Part shown: one piece after another, positions 19,534 through 28,750 of the stretch
How the letters are laid out: the number at the start of each line of letters is the position of its first letter
Position numbering within the stretch: the stretch's first letter is position 1
DNA from: Stentor coeruleus
Taxonomy: Eukaryota; Ciliophora; Heterotrichea; Heterotrichida; Stentoridae
NCBI GenBank assembly: GCA_001970955.1
Contig: MPUH01000287.1
Span: forward strand, 1 to 64,000
DNA: 64,000 nt
Reading direction: 5' to 3'
Made by a program: the position numbers and the translations under genes
The notes under the pieces: model-generated
What the model was told of the DNA's origin: nothing
What the model saw: only the letters and a program-made list of their open reading frames with translations
Database searches by the model: none

Positions 19534-21375
19534 CTAATTAAATCGGTATACAGAATTATATTTCAAACCATCAAAGAAAGGTATCCATTCAGATGAGATG
19601 CCAGCAATTAATTCTAACTGATTCCTATTCATCATATAAAGATCGCTTTTTTTGCATATAAATTCACCTTTTCTTAGTCCAATCAAGTAATAAAGCACAA
19701 GCGAAGTTGGAACTTTAATATTATATCTGCATGTATTTACTGGACACTTATACTCAAATTTTTTATTGGTTATTAATTTGTTGCTTTGATAATTTTCAAA
19801 AAAGTTATATATTTCCAATGCTGCATAGATCATTAAACATTCAAAGCAGAAATTGTGATTGCATAAAAAACTCGAATATAATTCAGTAGTTCTACAAATA
19901 GTGCATACTGGTATTATGTCTAAAGTTGTATTAGATAGAATAAATCCTTGAATAGATGAACGCCTACTTAAAGGAATCTGAACACCATGAACTATACCTT
20001 CTTGAAGGTCAGCATCAATATGTCTTTGAACTTCTACAACATCTGATTTTTTTAGATCTATGGTGCTTTTAATAGTTTTTAAAATATTTGGACTTTCTGA
20101 TTCTACTGAATGAAATTGAGAGTCTTTTCCAGGTAATATTTTAGAAATCGATTGGACTGAAGGTGGATTAGCTACGAGTCTTTTCTTATCATTATTGATA
20201 AGTATTGATTGATTACGATTGGGATTGATAGAAATTTGGTTATTAATAACTTCATTTGATTGCAAGTAAGCATTAGGATTGATAGAAGCTTGGTTGCAGA
20301 TAATTTCACTTGATTGTTGGAAAGGAATGCTTGAAGAAATTGATAATTCTTTATTGTTTATAATTGGGAATTGTTGAGAGATATAGTTAATATTTGTTAG
20401 AGGTTGGGAGATGCTCATGTTTCCACTGTTTAGACTGTAAAAATTTGGATTAAGACTTTGAAATTTCATAAAACAGGTTTGACATGAGCGAAATATGTGA
20501 TATTTTGAAAAATCGTTCTTAGTCATAAAATCTTTGCAGTTTCTACAAAAAATATGAATACTGCAACAAGGAATATCTCCTCCCATAGTGCATAAAGCAC
20601 ATGTCATATTTGTTTGATCAATTTCCCTCATGATGGATGAAAAGTATTGTTTGCATTCATTGCAATACACTTCATTTTTGTTATCTACAAGGCATTTTTC
20701 ACAATAATTATGCTTTGCGCACTTTGGAGTTTTATAAAGGATACCATTTGAATAATCTGTATTGCATATCCAGCATTTTTTTATACCTCTTGCTTCTAGT
20801 GATTTGCTTTCTTGTTCTTTTTCTCTAATTTCTTCATACTTCAATTGTGGAATGCACTTTTTAATGCAAGACAGGCATGCAGACTTAAGCTTAAAAAAAT
20901 CATCATAATTCGTTTGCGAGAAATTTAAACACCTTTTACAATAGTTATGGCATCGCGAAATTACAATTATATCTTGACAATTTTCTGAGCATATGCTACA
21001 CTTGTGAAGATTAAATGCAGAACCTATGGCTTTGAAATATTTAGAGCATTTTTTGCATAAGCTATCGACTAAATTAAAACGAAGATTTATGCATTCTTGA
21101 CAGTAATTATGATCATCACAGCAAGGAATTTTAAAGGTTTTTTCATTTTCTAAGCAGCTAAAGCAAATTTTGAAGTTTAAATACTTCATGTTGAGATGGC
21201 ATTTACCACAATTAATAGCATGAGCTTTATAATTTTGTATAATACACATTTGGCAGAAAGAACTATGTGCTTCGCATCGTTCAGAAACAGGAGTTTTTAT
21301 AGTATTTTTGCATTTCTGGCAATTGTTGTTTATATTTTTTCCTTTTTTGCTCAAAGAGGTACTAAATATATTCAT
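19534..21375 (-). CDS. Cysteine-rich protein with six RING-like modules, paralogue B
   Basis: 613 residues ending with TAG. It has the same six-module layout as its neighbour: CQKC/CEAHSSFCQMC, CFSC/CDDHNYCQEC, CSIC/RCHNYCKRC, CWIC/CAKHNYCEKC, CALC/CSIHIFCRNC and CTIC/LCNHNFCFEC. The final module leads into FEYKCPVNTC and KVPTSLVLYYL, matching FSYKC.VQNC and KIPTKIILDKL in paralogue A. Both end in FFDGLKY or FYDGLKF. An Asn/Ile/Ser/Gln-rich linker lies at about 320-430, with an NPN(A/R)NQS-like repeat. The pair therefore arose by tandem duplication and has diverged strongly apart from the metal ligands. Function unknown; zinc-binding is near certain from the ligands. Confidence 0.8.
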   Translation of the reverse strand: MNIFSTSLSKKGKNINNNCQKCKNTIKTPVSERCEAHSSFCQMCIIQNYKAHAINCGKCHLNMKYLNFKICFSCLENEKTFKIPCCDDHNYCQECINLRFNLVDSLCKKCSKYFKAIGSAFNLHKCSICSENCQDIIVISRCHNYCKRCLNFSQTNYDDFFKLKSACLSCIKKCIPQLKYEEIREKEQESKSLEARGIKKCWICNTDYSNGILYKTPKCAKHNYCEKCLVDNKNEVYCNECKQYFSSIMREIDQTNMTCALCTMGGDIPCCSIHIFCRNCKDFMTKNDFSKYHIFRSCQTCFMKFQSLNPNFYSLNSGNMSISQPLTNINYISQQFPIINNKELSISSSIPFQQSSEIICNQASINPNAYLQSNEVINNQISINPNRNQSILINNDKKRLVANPPSVQSISKILPGKDSQFHSVESESPNILKTIKSTIDLKKSDVVEVQRHIDADLQEGIVHGVQIPLSRRSSIQGFILSNTTLDIIPVCTICRTTELYSSFLCNHNFCFECLMIYAALEIYNFFENYQSNKLITNKKFEYKCPVNTCRYNIKVPTSLVLYYLIGLRKGEFICKKSDLYMMNRNQLELIAGISSEWIPFFDGLKYNSVYRFN

Positions 21376-21916
21376 TTTAATATTATATGGACAATAAATA
21401 CATATTTATTATATGCTAGGCATGCAAGTGTTACTATAATATCTTTTAAGTAAATTTTAATATTTTAAAGAATAATTTGTCTTGAATATCTAGAGAAATG
21501 TAGTCTTTTTATGTAAAACTAATCCATTTTCTTATTTAGTTATTTATATTATAATATCAATTGCTAAAATATTAAATATGTTGAGTCTTTGAACAAAATT
21601 GAAATTTATAGACATGAAGTGTCCTTGTTATATAAACTAAGTTATAAACTTTTATTGTAAGAAATATTTACTAAGTCATCATACTTGCTACAATTAGCAG
21701 ATGCATATAATTTACAATAACTAAAATTTAATTTGATTAATAGTTCATACAATAACTATACACAAGGTTGCAAAAGTTAATGAAATCAAAAAGTGACTAT
21801 TCAATCAAAAACCATAAAAATCATTCTAATATTCCTTTTTATATGATAATTTCAATCGCATATTATCAGGAAAATGTCTAATATAATCCTAAAACCTAAT
21901 ATGAAAAATATAAATC
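21376..21916. other. AT-rich spacer, no gene seen
   Basis: Holds the upstream side of paralogue B and, at its right end, the upstream side of the small ORF at 21917. No repeats or RNA signal recognised. Confidence 0.45.
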
Positions 21917-22072
21917 ATGGGCAATTTATGTAGTAAAGTAACAATTCCCAAACCTCAAAGACCCAAACTAATTGTCATTACTGTTGGTTATGATAATTTA
22001 TTTACAATTCCTGAAACTAGTCCTTCACTAGAGCAATCAAGACATATTCATACACCTTATAAAAATTGGTAG
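21917..22072 (+). CDS. Small 51-residue protein with a strong N-myristoylation signal
   Basis: ATG 21917 to TAG 22070-22072. It starts MGNLCSK, which fits the myristoylation consensus closely (Gly2, Ser6, Lys7) and adds a Cys5 that could be palmitoylated; CDPK-type kinases begin in the same way. The body is basic then neutral (KPQRPKLIVITVGYDNLF) and ends in a polar tail with KNW. The strong signal, uncommon codons such as CCC and GGC, and isolation between two long spacers argue that it is real. It could also be the first exon of a longer gene, but I found no 15-nt intron that extends it. A membrane-bound small adaptor is a guess. Confidence 0.5.
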   Translation: MGNLCSKVTIPKPQRPKLIVITVGYDNLFTIPETSPSLEQSRHIHTPYKNW

Positions 22073-22711
22073 AATTAATAATTTAGTTTACTTATTCTAA
22101 TAGTGTTTATTTGCAAATATTAGCTTTATTTTTATGAGGCTAGATTCAGTTTGGATAATTTTTCTGATGGAAATTTTGAGGGATTTTGACTAGACTTGTG
22201 AGTATTTATAAGTTTTTTTGAGGGTTTTTTTGAAGATATAAAGTGCTTTGGCTTTATATTAAATAGATTAATTGGCAATTATTTAGCAAGTAGAAGACAT
22301 TGTTTTTTATTATAGGTTTGATATATGATTTTTAGGATAAAATTATTATCAGCAAACATCATAAATCTCAATTCCTATATATACAATTTTAAAAGTCCAA
22401 TTATCTTATTTACTTCCAAACTGATACTTAATTATAACTCCTAAAATCTTCTACAAACATTCTCCTCTTTCCATCTAACATAATTTAATACACAAAAATC
22501 CATAAAAATACTCATTTGCCTCAAAAAAACTCATACAATTTTCAATACTCATAAACCCCATAAAATCCCACCAAAATATATAATCAATAATTTCAAATAT
22601 ACTACAAATATAATTCAAAATCTTAACATAAAAACTTTTTGCATCATTCCCTAAGTTTTTCTTACAATTCGATGAAAGTTTTTCACATTAAAAATATATA
22701 ATTGTTAGTAA
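22073..22711. other. AT-rich spacer, no gene seen
   Basis: About 640 bp. The strand bias switches near 22340: G/T-rich on the left and C/A-rich on the right. The promoter of the PH-TTC39 gene should lie in the last 50 bp (AAAATATATAATTG). Confidence 0.45.
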
Positions 22712-24988
22712 ATGGAGCATTATAGAGAGATATCTAATAACTCAAAGCATTTACTTGAAAACCTTCATGATTTGTGTAAAGAAAAGCGTCCACTTGTCAA
22801 GATAGGGAAGATATTTAAAAGGAAGCTTGTACGTTATTATGAACTTAGAAACGAGTATATGGTGTATTATTCTCGGCAGCATTCAAATAAATGCAGAGGA
22901 AGTGTTAATCTCAGTAGATCAATCGCAATCCCTATAAAATCCCCTTTATCCAAATACAAGTTTTGCATAAAAGTAACAACCTACGACTTTTCCTCTGAAT
23001 TCTATATCTTCCCTCAGTGTCAAACCGAACAGCAGCTTTTTCTCTTATATTTCAAGCTCGCATCTAATGGAGAAATCCAACAAGCTTTAGAAAAATATAG
23101 CCTAAACTCCGTAGACCAAGAAATTCAACTTTTAAGCGAAGTGACTGTCTCAAAAGTTTACCGAAGTCATTCAAATAGCATGTCCCACAATTCATTTCAA
23201 GAAGAAAAGCCAGTAATTGTCATCCCTGAAATAAAATCCATACAAAAATTTTACGAACCTATAGAAAATGACTCAGAATCTGAAGAACAAAAGCCTGAAC
23301 CTATCCCAATCCTCCCCCCTCCAGTGATAAATGAAGTACCTCTAACAAAAGAGATGATAAGACTTAATGGGATAAAATGTTTATGGAATTTTGACCTAAA
23401 CTTAGCAACTGAACATTTTGAAAAAATCCGTGAAAATGATTTAAGAGCTGTACTTCATTGTGCAGAAGTCAATCTGTTTAAAGTTTTAGTAACAGGGAGA
23501 AAAAGTGATGTTCTTAAAAGTAGTGAATCATTACAAGATGTAGAAAAAAGTTTTTCACATACAACTGAAGAGTTTTCTGATATTATAATGGCTGAGACGA
23601 ATTTATTAAAATCAGTTTTACTTCTTGTTAGTGGGCAGAAACTTAAAGCTTTTATAACATTAAGGTCAGCTTGGAAGAATTATAGGAAATATGAGAACTC
23701 ATTAAGTAAAATTATTGACCAAGACATATTAGCTAGAGCTTATTTCGGCTTAGGACTTTTTATGTTGATAATGTCTTTAGTACCTACATCAATTGGGACT
23801 ATTTTACGTTTAGCAGGATTTCATAGTAACAGAGAAAAAGGTCTTGAGTATCTTTATAAATGTAAAAGTTTTAATACATCAAGATCACCTTTTGCTTGTG
23901 TGGTTCTTGGGCTTTTCTATATAGACATGGACCCAAATTATGAAAAAGCTGAAGATATCATTGATGAATGTTTAAGAATCTACCCAACATGTGTACTTTT
24001 TTATTGGATTAGTAGTGTAGTGAATTGGAAACTTAATAAAGTTGATACAGCTGTAGGTTTATTAAACACAGCTCTTCATTGTTGTGGTAAAGAACTTGCT
24101 AGTAAAGCTGCGTTTATTAAATACGAACTAGGGTGGTTTTATTTTCTAAGGCTTGAATGGAAACAATCAAGAAAACAATTTCAAGAAATCCTTATGGACA
24201 CTTTATCTTTATCATCAGAATTAGACTCATTTGTCAAAGAAGCTCTTGTATGTGGAGATCTAGGCGAACATAGGAAATCTTTATTTGAAAACTTGTACTA
24301 TAGAGGAATCAGTACAAAAAAATCAAATAAAGGGAGTTGGATTGATGGGAATGGGACTAAAAAAGATAGGGTTTTCATACCTCATAAAAGTTGTCTAATT
24401 GCCCAGTTGGCTGGATGTCTTGCTGCTCAAAACGACCCAAAAGCTGAGTTTTGGCTTAAAGTTACGAAAATCTCAGCAGCAACACCTACAGCTTCAAGGA
24501 CTAAACTTGATGAAGAATTTGGAACTTTAGCCCAGTGTTTCCTAAAAAGGAAATATAAAGAACTTTTGCCATATGAAATTATTTACTTTTTAAAACAACA
24601 CACGAAACTACTCCCGAATATGCTTACAAAAATATATCATTCAGCAGAAATTGTTATTAATTCTTTACCTAATGACAGAAATGGATGTGTTCTTGTTGAA
24701 TGGGCTTCAGCTAAAATGTTACAGATTATGGCTTTAAGTTTAAATGGAGATACTAATGATGCATCTTATATTGCTGATGAAACTATACCATTTTTGAAAA
24801 ATATACCAGAATGGGCTAGATATATTGTTCCCCATACTCTTTATTGGTGTTCTAGAGCATATGGAGCTGAGTTACGTTTTGAAGATGCTATTGAAGCTTT
24901 GAATCTAGCACAAAAACACAAAAGCTACAGTTTTAATATTAGAGGTAAAATCTTAAGAGTACTTGAAGATATGAAAAATAAAGTTTAG
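22712..24988 (+). CDS. PH domain-TTC39/Iml2 TPR protein
   Basis: 758 residues. The segment of about 30-125 resembles a PH domain: KIGKIFKRKLVRYYELRNEYMVYY and then GSVNLSRSIAIP, followed by a helix-like FLLYFKLASNGEI segment. From about 210 the protein matches the TTC39/Iml2 family: MIRLNGIKCLWNFDLNLATEHFEKIRENDLRA, LLKSVLLLVSGQKLKA, AYFGLGLFMLIMSLVP, ILRLAGFHSNREKGLEYL, WYFLRLEWKQS and the end region HTLYWCSRAYGAELRFEDAIEAL. Usual TTC39 proteins have about 570-620 residues; the extra length is the PH-containing N-terminus. Iml2 of yeast acts in lipid-droplet-linked inclusion clearance; the animal proteins are poorly known. The PH domain would add lipid or membrane binding. Intronless. It ends 63 nt from the convergent gene. 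Confidence 0.82.
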   Translation: MEHYREISNNSKHLLENLHDLCKEKRPLVKIGKIFKRKLVRYYELRNEYMVYYSRQHSNKCRGSVNLSRSIAIPIKSPLSKYKFCIKVTTYDFSSEFYIFPQCQTEQQLFLLYFKLASNGEIQQALEKYSLNSVDQEIQLLSEVTVSKVYRSHSNSMSHNSFQEEKPVIVIPEIKSIQKFYEPIENDSESEEQKPEPIPILPPPVINEVPLTKEMIRLNGIKCLWNFDLNLATEHFEKIRENDLRAVLHCAEVNLFKVLVTGRKSDVLKSSESLQDVEKSFSHTTEEFSDIIMAETNLLKSVLLLVSGQKLKAFITLRSAWKNYRKYENSLSKIIDQDILARAYFGLGLFMLIMSLVPTSIGTILRLAGFHSNREKGLEYLYKCKSFNTSRSPFACVVLGLFYIDMDPNYEKAEDIIDECLRIYPTCVLFYWISSVVNWKLNKVDTAVGLLNTALHCCGKELASKAAFIKYELGWFYFLRLEWKQSRKQFQEILMDTLSLSSELDSFVKEALVCGDLGEHRKSLFENLYYRGISTKKSNKGSWIDGNGTKKDRVFIPHKSCLIAQLAGCLAAQNDPKAEFWLKVTKISAATPTASRTKLDEEFGTLAQCFLKRKYKELLPYEIIYFLKQHTKLLPNMLTKIYHSAEIVINSLPNDRNGCVLVEWASAKMLQIMALSLNGDTNDASYIADETIPFLKNIPEWARYIVPHTLYWCSRAYGAELRFEDAIEALNLAQKHKSYSFNIRGKILRVLEDMKNKV

Positions 24989-25051
24989 AAATTACTATAA
25001 TTTAAATGAAATACTAATAGAATATTCTAATAAAATGAGAGAAAAAAATAT

Positions 25052-25618
25052 TTACATCTGAATTATTTGAAACCTCACACGTTTTACTTTTGTAAAATCT
25101 GTTACTTCTGATCTGCAGTTTATTTTCCAGTTGTTTATGAGCTTGTTTTGTGTCAAAAGCTGAGAGATTGAGTCGTGATTGATTGTTTTTATTAGTTCTA
25201 GGTCGGTATTGATTGTGGGAAGGCTGAATTTGCTTTCGCTTTGGGGAAGTGCGTTTTTTTCTATGCTGTGTGAGTCTAGGTATCGAGCTGGGTTGTGCTT
25301 TAGAGGATTTTTTTCTTTTGTTGACTCGAATTTTTTGTATATGTTATCAGTAAAAGGCATTGCAACTTTGACTTTTTTTCTAAGTCGAATTTCGAGTTCA
25401 GTTGAATTTTCGCTTTGATGTGGTAAATGGACTTTATCCTGGTAAGCATATTTGTTCCAGCTAACTCTTTTATATGTTGGGGTGAATACCAACCTTCTTC
25501 TATCTTTAGCACTGATGATTCCTATTGGAGACCTACATTGTAAGTTCCTGTTAAGAGATTCTATTGGTTTTGAAAATGTAGTCTTACTGTTGAGCTCAGG
25601 TAATTTATTCAACTCCAT
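25052..25618 (-). CDS. Basic protein of unknown function, 188 residues
   Basis: A Lys/Arg/Ser/Pro-rich protein (about 20 % basic residues) with no recognised domain. It carries RSPIGIISAKDRRRLVF at about 30-45 and KVKRVRFQIIQM at the end, and little predicted hydrophobic core. Low-complexity, disorder-like content suggests a cytoskeletal or nuclear linker protein, but that is only an impression. The start (25618) is preceded by ATATATTATA on the minus strand. It converges on the TTC39-type gene with 63 nt between the stops. Confidence 0.6.
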   Translation of the reverse strand: MELNKLPELNSKTTFSKPIESLNRNLQCRSPIGIISAKDRRRLVFTPTYKRVSWNKYAYQDKVHLPHQSENSTELEIRLRKKVKVAMPFTDNIYKKFESTKEKNPLKHNPARYLDSHSIEKNALPQSESKFSLPTINTDLELIKTINHDSISQLLTQNKLINNWKINCRSEVTDFTKVKRVRFQIIQM

Positions 25619-26620
25619 TATAATATATTTGTATTATGGTAAATAACAAAGTTTATGCATATTTTATATTAAGATGATGTATTTATATTTTAGTTTTTCT
25701 GGGTTAGGAGGGGTAATTGGCTTTAAGTGGGAATTGGCTTGAGGTACGGTCAAAGAATTTAGACCTCAAAAAATAAAATGTCGCTATTACTGCTAAAAAA
25801 TTAGTAATGGGGAAAAATATTATATGCTGGAAATGTTATATGTTGAAATAATGTAAAAATCATTTTTCAATTACTTTTATATGCATTTTTCAATCGATTT
25901 TATCTTTTATATGAGGAGAAGGTAGTNTTATATGCTGGAAATGTTATATGTTGAAATAATGTAAAAATCATTTTTCAATTACTTTTATATGTAATTTTCA
26001 ATCGATTTTAACTTTTATATGAGGAGAAAGTAGCATTTTCCCTTATCTTCATAAAATTTGAAACCTTGTCATGAAATTTAATATTCTTTTATTTATTTCA
26101 GATTCAATCTTTACTCCTGATATAAGAACTTTATATATAAACCCTTTGACTCAATTCTATGATCTAATTTTAACACTAAACAAATACTCTATGAATATAT
26201 TTTACAGCGTCACCATTTTTAGTTGTATTTAATAACTCAACAACTTCCTAATTATATTAAGAAATCTTTAGTAATATTACACACTAATATCATCATTATA
26301 AAAGCTTAAAATATATTATATTAATGCTTCTATCAGTATCTAATACATAAAATTTAATTATTATAGCTTTTTATTAAATATATATTTAAAGCTTTAAGAC
26401 TATAAAGTCTAATAAAAATATCGTAATTTGAGTATTTTTCTTTATATTTATATATTATGATGTGATTTTATAAGAATTTATTATATCAATTTTGTTAGAA
26501 CACAAATTTTATTATAGTTTTGTATGATTCTATATAGGTAATCATTAAATTTTTATAATTTTTTGGTATTTATAGTAAGTATATAATTTAACTCCAAAAT
26601 ACTACTTCTTACTAATAATA
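25619..26620. other. AT-rich spacer with an assembly gap
   Basis: About 1 kb. The left 200 bp are relatively G-rich; a duplicated 107-mer surrounds N 25927; the rest is A/T-rich with TTATATTTATATATTATG-like runs leading to the next gene. No gene seen. Confidence 0.45.
25820..26034. repeat. 107-nt near-identical duplication around an N
   Basis: Bases 25820-25926 and 25928-26034 align over 107 nt with about five substitutions, all in the right half, and are separated by one N (25927). It may be an unmerged contig overlap between two alleles, since the copies are not identical. No coding content. Confidence 0.75.
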
Positions 26621-28510
26621 ATGGAAATAGTTCCTGAAAAAAAATATAGCCTTTCAGTCTTTAGTCCAAGTAGCTCACAATCATATATAAAACTTCCTCA
26701 AGCTAACAAATATGCAAATACAACCTTTATTGTAATTTCCACAAAGTCCCAAACAAAAGCTTCATACAAACTTCTCTCAAAAGAAAATGAAAAACTTAAG
26801 CAGCTTGTAAACACTCTCCGCGATAACTTAAAAACAAGTGAAGAGCATCTTAAAAGAACTCTACAAGACAGCACAATTCTCGAGCAAATTTCTATATTAA
26901 AGTTCAAAAACAAAACTCTAGAAAAAAAACTTTCTGAGTCCGAAAGCAACTACCACAACGCCAATATGAAATTCCAGAAGCTTCAAAAAGATACCAAAGA
27001 GCTTCAAAAAGAAAGAAATGAATTCCAAGAAATGAAAGAAGAAAAAGAAGTTGCAGCTGAAAAATTCAGAATAATGAAAAACAAAGCCCTTGATTTAATA
27101 TTTCATCTATTTTCTGAAGAGACCCCTAAAAACATATCTTTACGATATATGGAAATAGATAATTCATTTATACCTGTAATTGGTTGTATATTGAAAAAGT
27201 ACCCAACAGTTGAAAATCTAGATTTAGAAGGGAACTTTATTAATGACTCTGGTGCTAAATTATTAGCTGATGTGCTGTTGAGTACTGACAGTAACATAAA
27301 AGAGATAAATTTGAACTACAATAAAATAACAGTCGAAGGAGCTTGGCTTATAATCCAAGCATTAAAAATCCGTGAAGACACTAAGTTTAAAAAAATCAGC
27401 AAGGTCACTTTAGTCCATAACCTAATCGACAAAATCACTGATATTTATATCAAAATGTTAGAATATTTCAAACAATCCCAAAGCTCCCTACCTCAGAAAA
27501 TCAAAAGTTCTGACCTTAGAAGAGTTTCAAATACAACAGCTGCTAAACTTTTTGCCTCATCAATTGGTAATGTAAAAGGAATTCAAGATATAATTGTAAT
27601 CTTAGATCGAGTTACTGTTTCTGAAACTCAAAGCTCAAGTGAAATCACCCTGTAATATTTACTAAGACATAATCCTACATCTTTAGGAGGTATAACTGAA
27701 GAATATCCTGAAAACGAAACAGAAATCCCAAATCCTAAGAAGAAAACAAGTCTTAAAAACAAAAACAAACTTGATATATCGAGTTTTTACAATACAAAAG
27801 GGGACTTTTTATCAAGTGTTGCTGATAATTGGGCAAAAAGCGCTTGTGATGTTAATGATATTGACGATAATTATGGAGAAACTTTGCTTATGCATGCTGC
27901 GAGGATTGGGAATATCAGGCTAACTAAGCTTTTGATTAATAGAAAAGCTAATATTGAGATGAAAAATGTATTTTTTATATAGGGAAAAGGAGAAAATGCA
28001 TTTTTACTTGCTTGTAAAAGTGACAATTATGATATAGCTAATTATATTCAAGTATATGGGGGGAATATTAACACTTGTAATCATAAAGGGGCTAAAGCTT
28101 TACATATTGCTGTAAAAGATAAGAAACCATATACAATATGCAGACTAGTTGAAATGGGTTTGAAAATTAATTCGGTTGATTTTCATAGTAAAACACCTTT
28201 GCATTATGCCGCAAGATTAGGAGATGTTGATACTGGCAAATTGTTAATTGAATTAGGGGCTGACTTGAATATGTTAGATTTCAAAGGTAGGACTCCAGCT
28301 GGGTTAGCAGAAGATAAAGAGCACTTCAACTTTGCAGACACCCTCGAAAAGCTTGGGGGGAAAAAAATCAAAGGATACGAAGAGTTAAAAAATGAATATG
28401 CCGAGTTCCGTTCTTTAAGTAGCCTCAACCGTGAAAGCCAAGCATTATCAATCGACCTCAAAATAGCCGATAAGCTTCACAAGAAAATTTATCGCAATCA
28501 CGACAACTAA
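26621..28510 (+). CDS. Coiled-coil/LRR/ankyrin-repeat protein, three exons
   Basis: Two 15-nt introns (27652-27666 GTAATATTTACTAAG and 27968-27982 GTATTTTTTATATAG) join three exons into 619 residues. Residues about 55-145 form a coiled coil rich in Lys, Glu and Leu. Residues about 165-260 are leucine-rich repeats of the ribonuclease-inhibitor type (LDLEGNFINDSGAKLLADVL, INLNYNKITVEGAWLIIQAL). From about 395 there are ankyrin repeats: GETLLMHAARIGNIRLTKLLI, NAFLLACKSDNYDIANYI, AKALHIAVKDK, KTPLHYAARLGDVDTGKLLI and RTPAGLAEDKEH. The end (about 570-619) is charged and helical. All three parts are protein-binding scaffolds, so it probably organises a complex; the partner is unknown. Confidence 0.85.
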
Positions 28511-28538
28511 AGATAAAATCCTACAAAGTCTGATTCAT

Positions 28539-28750
28539 ATTAACACCTAAAACCTTATAATATTAATATAAAATGTCAGCAAAAAACACTGCTGAAGCCT
28601 CACGGACAACAAAACCTCTTCTCGGTCGTAAATTCGCCCCAATGATTAACACCTAAAACCTTATAATATTAATATAAAATGTCAGCAAAAAACACTGCTG
28701 AAGCCTCACGGACAACAAAACCTCTTCTCGGTCGTAAATTCGCCCCAATG
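28539..28750 (+). repeat. 106-bp perfect tandem duplication at the start of the TPR gene
   Basis: Units 28539-28644 and 28645-28750 are identical and directly adjacent. Each contains the promoter-proximal sequence TTATAATATTAATATAAA, the start codon and the first 24 codons. The first copy's ATG (28573) runs into a stop soon after the junction; only the second copy continues into the gene. It may be a true duplication or a contig overlap left in the assembly, as at the three N positions nearby. Confidence 0.85.
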
